Source of the DNA: a bacterium
GTDB lineage: Bacteria > UBP18 > UBA7526
NCBI GenBank assembly: GCA_018903055.1
Contig: JAHIPW010000140.1
Coordinates: 1 to 18,691 of the forward strand
Direction: 5' to 3'
Length of the DNA stretch: 18,691 nucleotides
Below, piece by piece: positions 8,334 to 14,763 of the stretch. The notes under the pieces were generated by a model. The model had not been told where the DNA came from. It did not search any database and saw nothing but the letters and a program-made list of their open reading frames with translations. Every line of letters begins with the position of its first letter. The first letter of the stretch is position 1. Both the position numbers and the translations under genes were made by a program.

Positions 8334-9617
8334 TTAGAGCTCCCCTTCTACTCGGATGAGCATGGACTTAGCTCTTACCACTTTTAATCTATCAATCTCT
8401 CTTAGGGCTTTTTGGACTGAGGACTCTTTGGCCTCATGGGACATCATGATGATGGGCACTTTACCTTTCTCTCTCCTCTCTTTCTGAATGACGCTAGCAA
8501 TGGAAATCTTATGTCTTGCCAGGATCCCAGAAATGGAGGCTAAGACACCCGGTCGATCAACAGTGGTAAATCTGATGTAATATCTCGTTTTAATTTCACC
8601 CATATCCTTAATCTTTAAGGGTCTCTTGCCGAAATCAAGGGATAGGGACTGACCTTCTGATTTGACCAGGTCCATGATATCTGCGATAACCGCGCTTGCT
8701 GCCGGAAATCCTCCGGCTCCCCTTCCATAGAACATACTCCTCCCTATAAGGTCCCCTCTCACATAGATGGCATTATAAGCGCCATCTACCGCAGCTAAGA
8801 GATGTTCCTGGGGAATCATAGTGGGGTGAACCCTGACCTCTAAAGAGCCTTCACTCTCTTTAGCGATGGCCAGTAGTTTTATAGTATAACCGAACTCCTT
8901 AGCATATTGGATATCCTGAGAAGTAATCTGGGTAATTCCTTCCGTATGGATGTCTTTTAAGTCTACAAAGCCCCCGAAGGCTAAAGTAGAGAGAATGGTC
9001 AACTTATGGGCAGAGTCTATCCCCTCCACATCGAGAGAAGGGTCCCTTTCAGCATAGCCCTTGGCCCGGGCATCCTTCAGGGCCTCCTTGAAGCTCGATC
9101 CATAGTGGCTCATTCCAGAGAGAATGTAATTCGCGGTGCCATTGATGATGCCGAAGATGGAGGAAATCCTATTTGCCGCCAGGCCCTCCCTTAAGGCCTT
9201 AATGACGGGGATACCGCCCCCCACACTCGCTTCAAAACAGACTCCTACTCCCTTCTTTTCTGCCTCCTTAAAGATTTCCCTTCCCTTCTTTGCCAAGAGG
9301 GCCTTATTCGCCGTTACTACTGGCTTACCCCTCTTGATTGCTCCCAGAATGACTCTCTCTGCTACAGAAGAATCACCAATCAATTCAATGACCATATCTA
9401 TTCCTGGATCATTCAGGACATCATCTATTCTCCTGGTCAATATCCCGGGAGGTATCTTTATTCCCCTGGGAGTAGAGATATCCTTATCCACAATTCTCTT
9501 GATGACCAATTCAGCGCCCAGTCTTCGTTGTAATAGATCCTTCTTCTCCTTTAATATCTTCACTACGGAACTGCCTACAGTACCGAAACCAATTAGGCCT
9601 ATATTAATCTTCCTCAT
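8334..9617 (-). CDS. hom: Homoserine dehydrogenase with C-terminal ACT domain
   Basis: Reduces aspartate-4-semialdehyde to homoserine with NAD(P)H. The 427 residues match the common monofunctional form. Seen: Rossmann GFGTVG (10-15), the central region with ANKALLAKKG, GGGIPVIKALREGL and INGTANYILSGM, the catalytic-domain signature YAERDPSLDVEGIDSAHKL, and a C-terminal ACT domain (about 346-420, starting YYIRFTTVDRPGVLASISGI). ACT in this family usually brings threonine feedback. The ATG at 9617 is preceded by GGAGGGAG; the frame extends 21 codons upstream, but that stretch lacks homology-like sequence. It is the first gene of the threonine cluster. Confidence 0.95.
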   Translation of the reverse strand: MRKINIGLIGFGTVGSSVVKILKEKKDLLQRRLGAELVIKRIVDKDISTPRGIKIPPGILTRRIDDVLNDPGIDMVIELIGDSSVAERVILGAIKRGKPVVTANKALLAKKGREIFKEAEKKGVGVCFEASVGGGIPVIKALREGLAANRISSIFGIINGTANYILSGMSHYGSSFKEALKDARAKGYAERDPSLDVEGIDSAHKLTILSTLAFGGFVDLKDIHTEGITQITSQDIQYAKEFGYTIKLLAIAKESEGSLEVRVHPTMIPQEHLLAAVDGAYNAIYVRGDLIGRSMFYGRGAGGFPAASAVIADIMDLVKSEGQSLSLDFGKRPLKIKDMGEIKTRYYIRFTTVDRPGVLASISGILARHKISIASVIQKERREKGKVPIIMMSHEAKESSVQKALREIDRLKVVRAKSMLIRVEGEL

Positions 9618-9689
9618 ACTCCCTCCGCCCCTCGTTTTCACTCGGGACTGGGCGATCCTGAATGAAATGAAGGACCGCAATCCCTGATC

Positions 9690-9890
9690 TGTATTTTAAG
9701 TAACCAGTAACTAGCGAACAGCTTTGCTGTAGTTCGGTGTAACGGCCACCCCTGGTGGCCTTGAGTTCGGTGTTCGGTGTTTTTGTCTCCGAACTCTCCC
9801 TCGGGGACCTCGAGTCCCCTCAGGACGAGAGGCGAACTGTAAACTCCGAACTGTTAACTGTAAACTGTGAACTCCCCAACCTCGTCGGGG
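9690..9890. repeat. SPOR-hom junction: heptamer arrays with palindromic modules
   Basis: Heptamers GTAACCA, GTAACTA, GCGAACA (9700-9720) and GTTCGGT, GTTCGGT (9765-9778) face CGAACTG, TAAACTC, CGAACTG, TTAACTG, TAAACTG, TGAACTC (9833-9874). Palindromes: CGAACAGC/GCTGT-GTTCG (9715-9736), GGCCACC/GGTGGCC (9744-9760) and GGGGAC/GTCCCC (9803-9819). The last lies in a 36-bp block (9797-9832) whose removal joins CGAACTC directly to CGAACTG in register. The SPOR stop codon immediately abuts the left end of a CCCC/GGGG stem (9874-9890). Confidence 0.8.
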
Positions 9891-10331
9891 TTACCTCTTC
9901 CAGACTATGGCCTCCTTCAAGCCCTCTTTCTCTTTTAATATATCTACCAACTTCAAAGCATCCTCTCTATTCTGGAAAGAACCTATTCTTACTCGAAACC
10001 ACTTTTTTCCCTTTAGTTCCACTTCCTCAATGTAGGCGGGATACTCTTTGGCCTTTAATCTATTGACTAATGCTAAAGCCTTCTCTTCACTTTGAGAGGA
10101 GGCAACCTGAACCGTATACCCCATTAGAAAATTCTTTTCTAACGGGGCGGGGGGAAGCCCGACCTTTGGAGATGGAGAAACGGGAGGTTTGGAAATCGTT
10201 TCTTTCTTCTCTATTCTCTTAGCTATAGGCTCCTCTCTTAGATCATATCCCCTTCCCGCAAGATAGCCCAAGAGAAAGATCAAGGAAACAATTATCACGA
10301 TGCCTAAAGTAATAAATAAAAAATTTTTCAT
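9891..10331 (-). CDS. Membrane-anchored SPOR-domain protein
   Basis: A 146-residue protein with a short cytoplasmic start, one membrane segment (about 4-24), a Pro/Lys-rich linker (about 35-70) and a C-terminal SPOR domain (71-146: GYTVQVASSQSEEKALALV, then WFRVRIGSFQNREDALKLV). SPOR domains bind glycan strands lacking stem peptides at division sites, so this is probably a periplasm-facing envelope protein. The ATG at 10331 has a strong GGAGGT five bases upstream; the frame opens five codons earlier without such a site. The linker-domain boundary (residues about 63-71, PLEKNFLMG) is encoded by a 29-bp palindrome found again at pilP-pilQ. No FtsN identity can be assigned. Confidence 0.88.
   Translation of the reverse strand: MKNFLFITLGIVIIVSLIFLLGYLAGRGYDLREEPIAKRIEKKETISKPPVSPSPKVGLPPAPLEKNFLMGYTVQVASSQSEEKALALVNRLKAKEYPAYIEEVELKGKKWFRVRIGSFQNREDALKLVDILKEKEGLKEAIVWKR
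10119..10147. repeat. In-frame TTAGAAA-type palindrome in the SPOR gene
   Basis: The arms are CCCCATTAGAAAA (10119-10131) and TTTTCTAACGGGG (10135-10147), with a 3-base loop and 12 of 13 positions paired. It lies exactly between the linker and the SPOR domain and is read through in frame. The same arms (CCCCGTTAGAAA/TTTCTAACGGGG) occur at 18094-18198. Confidence 0.85.
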
Positions 10332-10374
10332 GCTGACCTCCTGCAAGATGAAGTCTTATAGTTGAATAATTACA

Positions 10375-10515
10375 GGTTATGTAGTTGGGTTAGGGTAAGG
10401 TAGTGGGTTTGGTAGTTAGGTAAGGGTTAGGTGTTTAAAGACCAACTACCTAACCCCTGTCTGCCGACAGGCAGGCAACAACCAAACTAACAACCTAACC
10501 TTAACCCTAACCGAA
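10375..10515. repeat. Inverted GGTTAGG/CCTAACC arrays, copy 1 (between argS and the SPOR gene)
   Basis: The left arm is a degenerate array of GTTGGGTTAGGGTAAGG-like units (about 10380-10433). The right arm is the complement, with ACCTAACC and TTAACCCTAACC (about 10441-10512). Embedded in the right arm is a 24-bp core (10454-10477) with stem CCTGTC/GACAGG. An identical core lies at 12321-12344. The array looks telomere-like but is internal and inverted. Confidence 0.85.
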
Positions 10516-10535
10516 TGATCGATTATAGAACACCT

Positions 10536-12212
10536 TCACATTTTTTCGGGGGCTTCGATTCCAAGAAGTTTCAATCCATTATATAAGACGATTCGTACTC
10601 CCTCCACCAGAGCAAGCCTCGCCTGGATAAGATTCTCCTCCTCACTTAGCACTCGATGCTTATTGTAGAAACTGTGAAACTCGCTGGCCAGTTCCATGAG
10701 ATAATTCGGGATACTGTGAACCTGATAGCTCCGGGCGCAAGAAGCAACAACGTCTGGAAAGAGAAGTAAGAGTCTTAGGATACTTTTCTCTTCTGGAGTA
10801 TGGAGCAACTTTAAATCTATCTCTTGGATTTTTTTTCTCTTTACCTGCCCCGTAGGCCCCGACTTGTCGGGGTCCTTCGGGGTTTTCTTTTCCTTCGCCT
10901 TTTTAAAGATACTTGAGATTCGAGCATGGGCATACTCCACATAATAGACCGGGTTCTCTGGAGATTCCTTTTTGGCCAGTTCTAAATCGAAGTCCAGTTG
11001 AGAATTAGATGCGCGCATACAGAAGAAGAAGCGGCTGGTGTCCTTTCCTATCTCATCCATTACCTCTCTTAGAGTAACAAACTCTCCTCTCCTGGTGGAC
11101 ATGGCAACTGGTTTTCCGGAGCGGGAGAGCTTGACCAGTTGATAGAGGATGATGTCCAGAGTTTCCTTAGAATATCCCAGGGCAGAGACCGCTGCCCGAA
11201 TGCGCTCTACATACCCATGATGGTCAGCACCCCAAATATCTATAAGATGATCAAAATTTCTCTTAAACTTATCTTCGTGATAGGCAATATCTGATGCTAA
11301 ATAGGTGAGGGACCCATCCTTCTTTTTTATCACCCTATCCTTCTCATCCCCAAACTGGGAAGACCTGAACCATAAGGCCCCTTCCCTCTCATAGAGATAA
11401 CCTTTCTTCTTCAGATTCTTGAGGACCTCTTTAACCTTTCCTTCTTTGTGGAAGTCCGACTCTCTCTTCCAGGTGTCTATTCTTATTCCAAAGTCTTTAA
11501 GGTCCTTTCTTATTCCCTCTATAATATCTGAAGAGGCATACTGGATGAAGAATTCTATCTTCTCCTTTCGATGCTTATCGCCCTCTCTATCCTTTAATCT
11601 GCGTGCCATCTCAATCAGATACTCACCCTGGTATCCATGCTCCGGAAATTGGACTTTCTCACCCAATAGTTCTAGATACCTGACCCTCAAGGACTTGCCC
11701 AGGTTCTCCATCTGGGTACCGATATCATTTATATAGTACTCCCTCTCCACCTGATAGCCCATGACTTCCAGGATGTTGGCTAAGGTATCAGCAAAGGCTG
11801 CTCCCCGACCATGGCCCACATGCAGGGGGCCGGTAGGATTGACGCTCACCATCTCAATCTGAATTCTTTCGCCCTTTCCTATCTCACTTCTGCCATAATT
11901 TTTTTCTCTCTTTAGAATCTGGATTAAATTTTCAAAGAGCAACTCTTCAGTTAAAAAAAAATTGATGAATCCTTTGGCTTCTTCAACCTTTTCAATTATC
12001 TTAGGACAGACCTCAAGGCGCTTTACCAATCTCTTGGCAATCTCCTGGGGTGGCTTCTTCAACTCCTTAGTTAGAGAGAAGGCGATATTGGTAGAAAAGT
12101 CTCCATGTTCCCTCTCCTTCGGCCTCTCCAGAAGGATTTCTGGATACTTTTTTACTTTTATTTTCTTCAGTGCATCCTCAATCGATTTTTTTATTTCTTC
12201 CCTGATTTCCAT
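10536..12212 (-). CDS. argS: Arginyl-tRNA synthetase
   Basis: Class I synthetase that charges tRNA-Arg. The 558 residues are a normal length. Seen: N-terminal Add-1-type region with REHGDFSTNIAFSL, NPTGPLHVGHGRGAAFAD (HIGH motif at 131-134), the arginine-site ADHHGYVERIRAAV, AMSTRRGEFVTL (KMSK-equivalent loop) and a C-terminal DALR-type helical domain ending NGLKLLGIEAPEKM. Residues about 444-457 (TPKDPDKSGPTGQV), between YAHARISSIFKKAKEK and the helical domain, are encoded by a 39-bp palindromic module. The ATG at 12212 has no clear ribosome binding site; the preceding bases are AT-rich repeat. Flanked on both sides by GGTTAGG/CCTAACC inverted arrays. Confidence 0.95.
   Translation of the reverse strand: MEIREEIKKSIEDALKKIKVKKYPEILLERPKEREHGDFSTNIAFSLTKELKKPPQEIAKRLVKRLEVCPKIIEKVEEAKGFINFFLTEELLFENLIQILKREKNYGRSEIGKGERIQIEMVSVNPTGPLHVGHGRGAAFADTLANILEVMGYQVEREYYINDIGTQMENLGKSLRVRYLELLGEKVQFPEHGYQGEYLIEMARRLKDREGDKHRKEKIEFFIQYASSDIIEGIRKDLKDFGIRIDTWKRESDFHKEGKVKEVLKNLKKKGYLYEREGALWFRSSQFGDEKDRVIKKKDGSLTYLASDIAYHEDKFKRNFDHLIDIWGADHHGYVERIRAAVSALGYSKETLDIILYQLVKLSRSGKPVAMSTRRGEFVTLREVMDEIGKDTSRFFFCMRASNSQLDFDLELAKKESPENPVYYVEYAHARISSIFKKAKEKKTPKDPDKSGPTGQVKRKKIQEIDLKLLHTPEEKSILRLLLLFPDVVASCARSYQVHSIPNYLMELASEFHSFYNKHRVLSEEENLIQARLALVEGVRIVLYNGLKLLGIEAPEKM
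10844..10882. repeat. 39-bp in-frame palindromic module in argS
   Basis: On the plus strand it starts CCTGCCCCGTAG, has the stem CCCCGACTTGTCGGGG and ends TCCTTCGGGG. It shares its first 12 bases and its layout with the 42-bp module at 1650-1691. Its length is a multiple of three, and the argS frame runs through without a stop. Confidence 0.85.
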
Positions 12213-12221
12213 CGCAATTCA

Positions 12222-12372
12222 CAATTTAGAATTTAGTTGTTTGGTTAAGGTTAGGTTGTTGGTTTGGTTGTTGGGTTAGGTAGTTAGTGTTTTTTACTTT
12301 ACCCTTACCCAACTACCATACCCCTGTCTGCCGACAGGCAGGCACTACTTTACCCTAACCCAACTACCAATA
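12222..12372. repeat. Inverted GGTTAGG/CCTAACC arrays, copy 2 (between the EAL gene and argS)
   Basis: The left arm has GGTTAAGGTTAGGTTG-like units (about 12236-12290). The right arm has ACCCTTACCCAACTACC and TACCCTAACCCAACTACC (about 12300-12370). The same 24-bp core as in copy 1 sits in the right arm (12321-12344). A short AATTTAGAATTTAG piece (12222-12235) lies next to the argS start. Confidence 0.85.
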
Positions 12373-12375
12373 ACT

Positions 12376-13116
12376 TTATAGTTTTACTTTCCTGGGTTTG
12401 GGAAAGGGCTTTCCGGGCCGAGCAAAGAGATACCCCTGGGCATAATCTACTCCCAGCCTGCGCAGGACTTTAAGCTCTGCCTTTTTCTCTACCGCCTCGG
12501 CAATTGTCTTAACCTTTGCCCTCTTGGCAAAGTTCACTAAAACCTGGATAAACTCTTCTTTCAGAGGATCCCGATTTATATCCCGCACCAGAAAGGTAGG
12601 CAACTTGAGATAGTCCGGTTTCAATTCCCAAAGAACCTTTATGCTATTATAGCCCGTTCCGGTGTCATCCAGGGCAAAATGAAAACCCTTTTTATGGAAA
12701 AGGCTCATATTTTTCCTGAAACTCCTCATATTTTTTATGGCGCTTCTTTCCGTGATTTCAAGAACAATATCTACTGGCCTTAAAGTCGAATTTTTAAGAT
12801 AGTCTACCTTCTGATATAGGCGGCTATTCAGTACCGGAGCCTCAATATTGAGGAAGAGCTTCAATCCCTTAGGTAGTCTTTGGGCGCTTTTGATGGCCTG
12901 CCTGTGACAGAGATCTTCTAACTTTAAAGTCATATTATTGGCATTGGCTGCCTTGAAGAGGAGATCCGGTTTCTCCAGTGCCGTGCCCCCTGGCCCCCGA
13001 CTCAAGGCCTCATAGCCGATTAGATTCTGATCCTTAAGGGAAAGGATGGGCTGGAAGAGGGTATGGATTCTTTTCTCTTTGATAATCTTTCTTAGTTGAA
13101 TAATTCTCTTATCCAT
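12376..13116 (-). CDS. Stand-alone EAL-domain cyclic-di-GMP phosphodiesterase
   Basis: A 246-residue protein that is almost entirely an EAL domain, predicted to hydrolyse c-di-GMP to pGpG in the cytoplasm. Residues that fit the metal and substrate site: E36 of YEALSRG, N90 of FLNIEAP, E120/E123 of VLEITE, D150-D151 of ALDDTGTGYNS, K171 of DYLKLP, E207 of TIAEAVE and Q227 of YAQGYLFARP. All key acidic positions are present, so activity is likely, although DDTGTG replaces the more common DDFGTG. No sensor, GGDEF or membrane segment is fused; partners must come from elsewhere. The ATG at 13116 follows GAGGAGAA. It is downstream of pilus and envelope genes; c-di-GMP often controls pilus function, but a link is only inferred. 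Confidence 0.9.
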   Translation of the reverse strand: MDKRIIQLRKIIKEKRIHTLFQPILSLKDQNLIGYEALSRGPGGTALEKPDLLFKAANANNMTLKLEDLCHRQAIKSAQRLPKGLKLFLNIEAPVLNSRLYQKVDYLKNSTLRPVDIVLEITERSAIKNMRSFRKNMSLFHKKGFHFALDDTGTGYNSIKVLWELKPDYLKLPTFLVRDINRDPLKEEFIQVLVNFAKRAKVKTIAEAVEKKAELKVLRRLGVDYAQGYLFARPGKPFPKPRKVKL

Positions 13117-13130
13117 CTATTCTCCTCATC

Positions 13131-13568
13131 ACCACGAAAACACGAAATTAAGAAAACACAAAAAACCTAATTTACTACTCTTTTTATTTCTAAAGTCGCT
13201 TTCGCAAAATTTAATAACAACCCAATTTTCAATCCCGTGGCTTTTAAATATGAGATTACCTGTGCTATATGACTTCCATCAAATTCCTTCACTGCTTTTA
13301 ATTCAATAATTATTGTTTTATTAACAACTAGATCAAGTCGATGTGTTCCTACCTCTTGACCGTTATAGTGTATCTTTACTTCTTTCTGAGTTTCAACTTT
13401 CAGCCCATCTTTCTTTAATTGGATTAGCAAGGCTTGTTGGTATATTGATTCTAGGAATCCTGGTCCTAATTTTTTATGCACTTCTATTGCTGCCTTAATA
13501 ATTTTGCTTGATAGTTCTTCAAATTCTATCCCCATCTTCGTATCTCCGTTCTTTCGTGTCCTCGTGGT
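13131..13568. mobile_element. Candidate 438-bp unit with inverted ends carrying the GxxExxY gene
   Basis: The left end ACCACGAAAACACGAAA (13131-13147) and right end TTTCGTGTCCTCGTGGT (13552-13568) are inverted copies matching at 15 of 17 bases. They enclose one complete gene and almost nothing else. The unit splits the lytR to EAL junction. No target-site duplication or transposase is evident, so mobility is an inference from the structure. Confidence 0.6.
13167..13535 (-). CDS. GxxExxY protein (PD-(D/E)XK nuclease-like fold)
   Basis: A 122-residue member of the widespread, poorly characterised GxxExxY family. Seen: the naming motif GFLESIY (G26, E29, Y32) after AAIEVHKKLGPG, then HRLDLVV (D68) and IIELKAV (E78-x-K80), which together fit a PD-(D/E)XK nuclease core, followed by SYLKATGLKIGLLLNF. 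The length is typical and the frame intact. The ATG at 13535 follows GGAG supplied by the flanking repeat. The gene stands between inverted repeats and looks inserted between lytR and the EAL gene. Function is unknown; roles as a repeat-associated nuclease or as a passenger are both possible. Confidence 0.88.
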   Translation of the reverse strand: MGIEFEELSSKIIKAAIEVHKKLGPGFLESIYQQALLIQLKKDGLKVETQKEVKIHYNGQEVGTHRLDLVVNKTIIIELKAVKEFDGSHIAQVISYLKATGLKIGLLLNFAKATLEIKRVVN

Positions 13569-13574
13569 AAAGAT

Positions 13575-14753
13575 TTATTGTAGATAATGCTCAAGATAAT
13601 CCTTTCCGATGATAACCGTAACATCAACTAAGGCCTTCTTCTCTATGCTATCTTGGGGCTCGCCACAGTCCATTATCTCAGATATCCTTTTGGCCGTTCC
13701 TTTCTTACCACTACGATTCAAAATGAGCGTCTTTTGATACTTGAAGTTCCGGGCATTTCCAATATTTACCACATCCAGGCCCTCTTTTCTTAAGTCTCGC
13801 GCTAACTGGAATGCGATCCCCGCCCTACCACAACCATTCAGGATCTCGACCCGAATGATCTCTTCCTTTTTCTCCAATCCTCTATCCAGTTCTCTAAACA
13901 ATCGGGTAGCGGCTAAAGTATCCACCTGCCAATAGCTCATCCAGTCTCTATAGATGGTTTTGCCCGGAATTTTTTCTACCTTTATTCCGGCCTCTCTTAT
14001 ATTCTTTGCTTCCTGAGCTAGGGCCAGGATATCCTTTGCCTTAAGGTTGGTGAGAGAGGAATTTTTGAGGAGTTCTCTCATTAATTTAGGATCTGGGGAA
14101 GAGCTGTTTAAACTCTGAATGAGAGCCCAGATGAATCTCTGCCAGCGGGAGAATTTGCCAAATTCACCAAAGCGAAGTTCCTCAAACTCCAAGTAGGCCA
14201 GGGATTTTTCCCCGCTCAATCTTTCTTCCCCCCACCACGGAAGTTCTGTGGTGGAGGGCTGATCGACCTCTACCTCCATCCCTCCCAAGAGGTCAACTAC
14301 CTTAATGAAGCCTTCCTCATCGAAGACCAGATAGAAGGGAATCTCTAAGCTTAAAAACTCTTCCATAGCACTTTTAAGAGTTAGACAGCTCTTATGGAAA
14401 TTATTTCGCTGAAGGTTCTGACGATAGAGGTTCTTCAATGTTCTCTTATCCGAAATGACGGCGCGCTTCGCTTGCCCCGTCTTTCGCTTATTGAAGTTCC
14501 GATGCCTCGAAATAAGGGTCTGAGGGGGTATGGCCACTAAGGTTAATCTCTTACTATCTGGCTGGTAATTAATGAGCAGGATATCCTTTAGGCTCTTCGG
14601 CTCTTCTCTCTTCTCTAAAGTAAGTAAAAGAAAAAAGATTTCTTCTTTCCTCTTCAGTCGCCTCTCTACCGGGCTTCTCTTAGTGATTATTAGACCGCTT
14701 ATTATTAAAGCAAGTAGAAGAAAGACAATGACGATTATTCTTTTCTTTACCAT
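13575..14753 (-). CDS. LCP (LytR-CpsA-Psr)-like membrane protein with C-terminal LytR_C domain, degenerate active site
   Basis: 392 residues: N-terminal membrane anchor (about 4-24), an LCP-like domain (about 54-215) and a LytR_C domain (about 299-388, RVEILNGCGRAGIAFQLARDL). LCP proteins transfer lipid-linked glycans to cell-wall or surface acceptors. LCP features include LLINYQPDSKRLTLVAIPPQT and FIKVVDLLGGMEVEVD. The usual IPRDT is IPPQT, and the usual arginine-rich ALxYxRxR...RxxRQ is SLAYLEFEELRF...SRWQRF, so phosphate-binding arginines look lost. Start: an ATG at 14789 adds 12 codons made entirely of dispersed repeat and has no binding site; the ATG at 14753 is preferred, with GGAGTGAGG upstream. 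Two in-frame repeat-like stretches are noted separately. Confidence 0.8.
   Translation of the reverse strand: MVKKRIIVIVFLLLALIISGLIITKRSPVERRLKRKEEIFFLLLTLEKREEPKSLKDILLINYQPDSKRLTLVAIPPQTLISRHRNFNKRKTGQAKRAVISDKRTLKNLYRQNLQRNNFHKSCLTLKSAMEEFLSLEIPFYLVFDEEGFIKVVDLLGGMEVEVDQPSTTELPWWGEERLSGEKSLAYLEFEELRFGEFGKFSRWQRFIWALIQSLNSSSPDPKLMRELLKNSSLTNLKAKDILALAQEAKNIREAGIKVEKIPGKTIYRDWMSYWQVDTLAATRLFRELDRGLEKKEEIIRVEILNGCGRAGIAFQLARDLRKEGLDVVNIGNARNFKYQKTLILNRSGKKGTAKRISEIMDCGEPQDSIEKKALVDVTVIIGKDYLEHYLQ
14232..14254. repeat. Perfect 7-bp hairpin inside lytR-like gene
   Basis: CCACCAC (14232-14238) and GTGGTGG (14248-14254) pair perfectly around a 9-base loop. On the coding strand this gives part of QPSTTELPWWGEE, in a variable loop of the LCP domain before the position of the ALxYxR motif. 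It may be another in-frame palindromic module or a chance inverted repeat. Confidence 0.45.
14455..14510. repeat. Repeat-derived stretch inside lytR-like gene
   Basis: A 14-base string ATTGAAGTTCCGAT (14490-14503) is identical to the right end of dispersed repeat copy A (1709-1722). The adjoining bases are GC-rich and repeat-like (GCGCGCTTCGCTTGCCCCG). The stretch encodes the basic segment around RHRNFNKRKTGQAKRAV directly after IPPQTLIS, where LCP proteins have a short variable loop. Confidence 0.55.
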
Positions 14754-14763
14754 CCCTCGATAG

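Noticed and set aside
9136-9687. A 183-codon plus-strand gene opposite hom
   Set aside because: It lies wholly antisense to well-conserved homoserine dehydrogenase sequence, has no recognisable motif and is a shadow frame. The other plus-strand frames of the window are explained the same way.
9744-9890. Intrinsic terminators at the GC-rich hairpins
   Set aside because: None of the stems is followed by a T-run on the transcribed (minus) strand, and the same stems occur inside coding sequence.
10375-10515. True telomere or chromosome end
   Set aside because: The GGTTAGG-like units are degenerate, internal and immediately followed by complementary units, with genes continuing on both sides.
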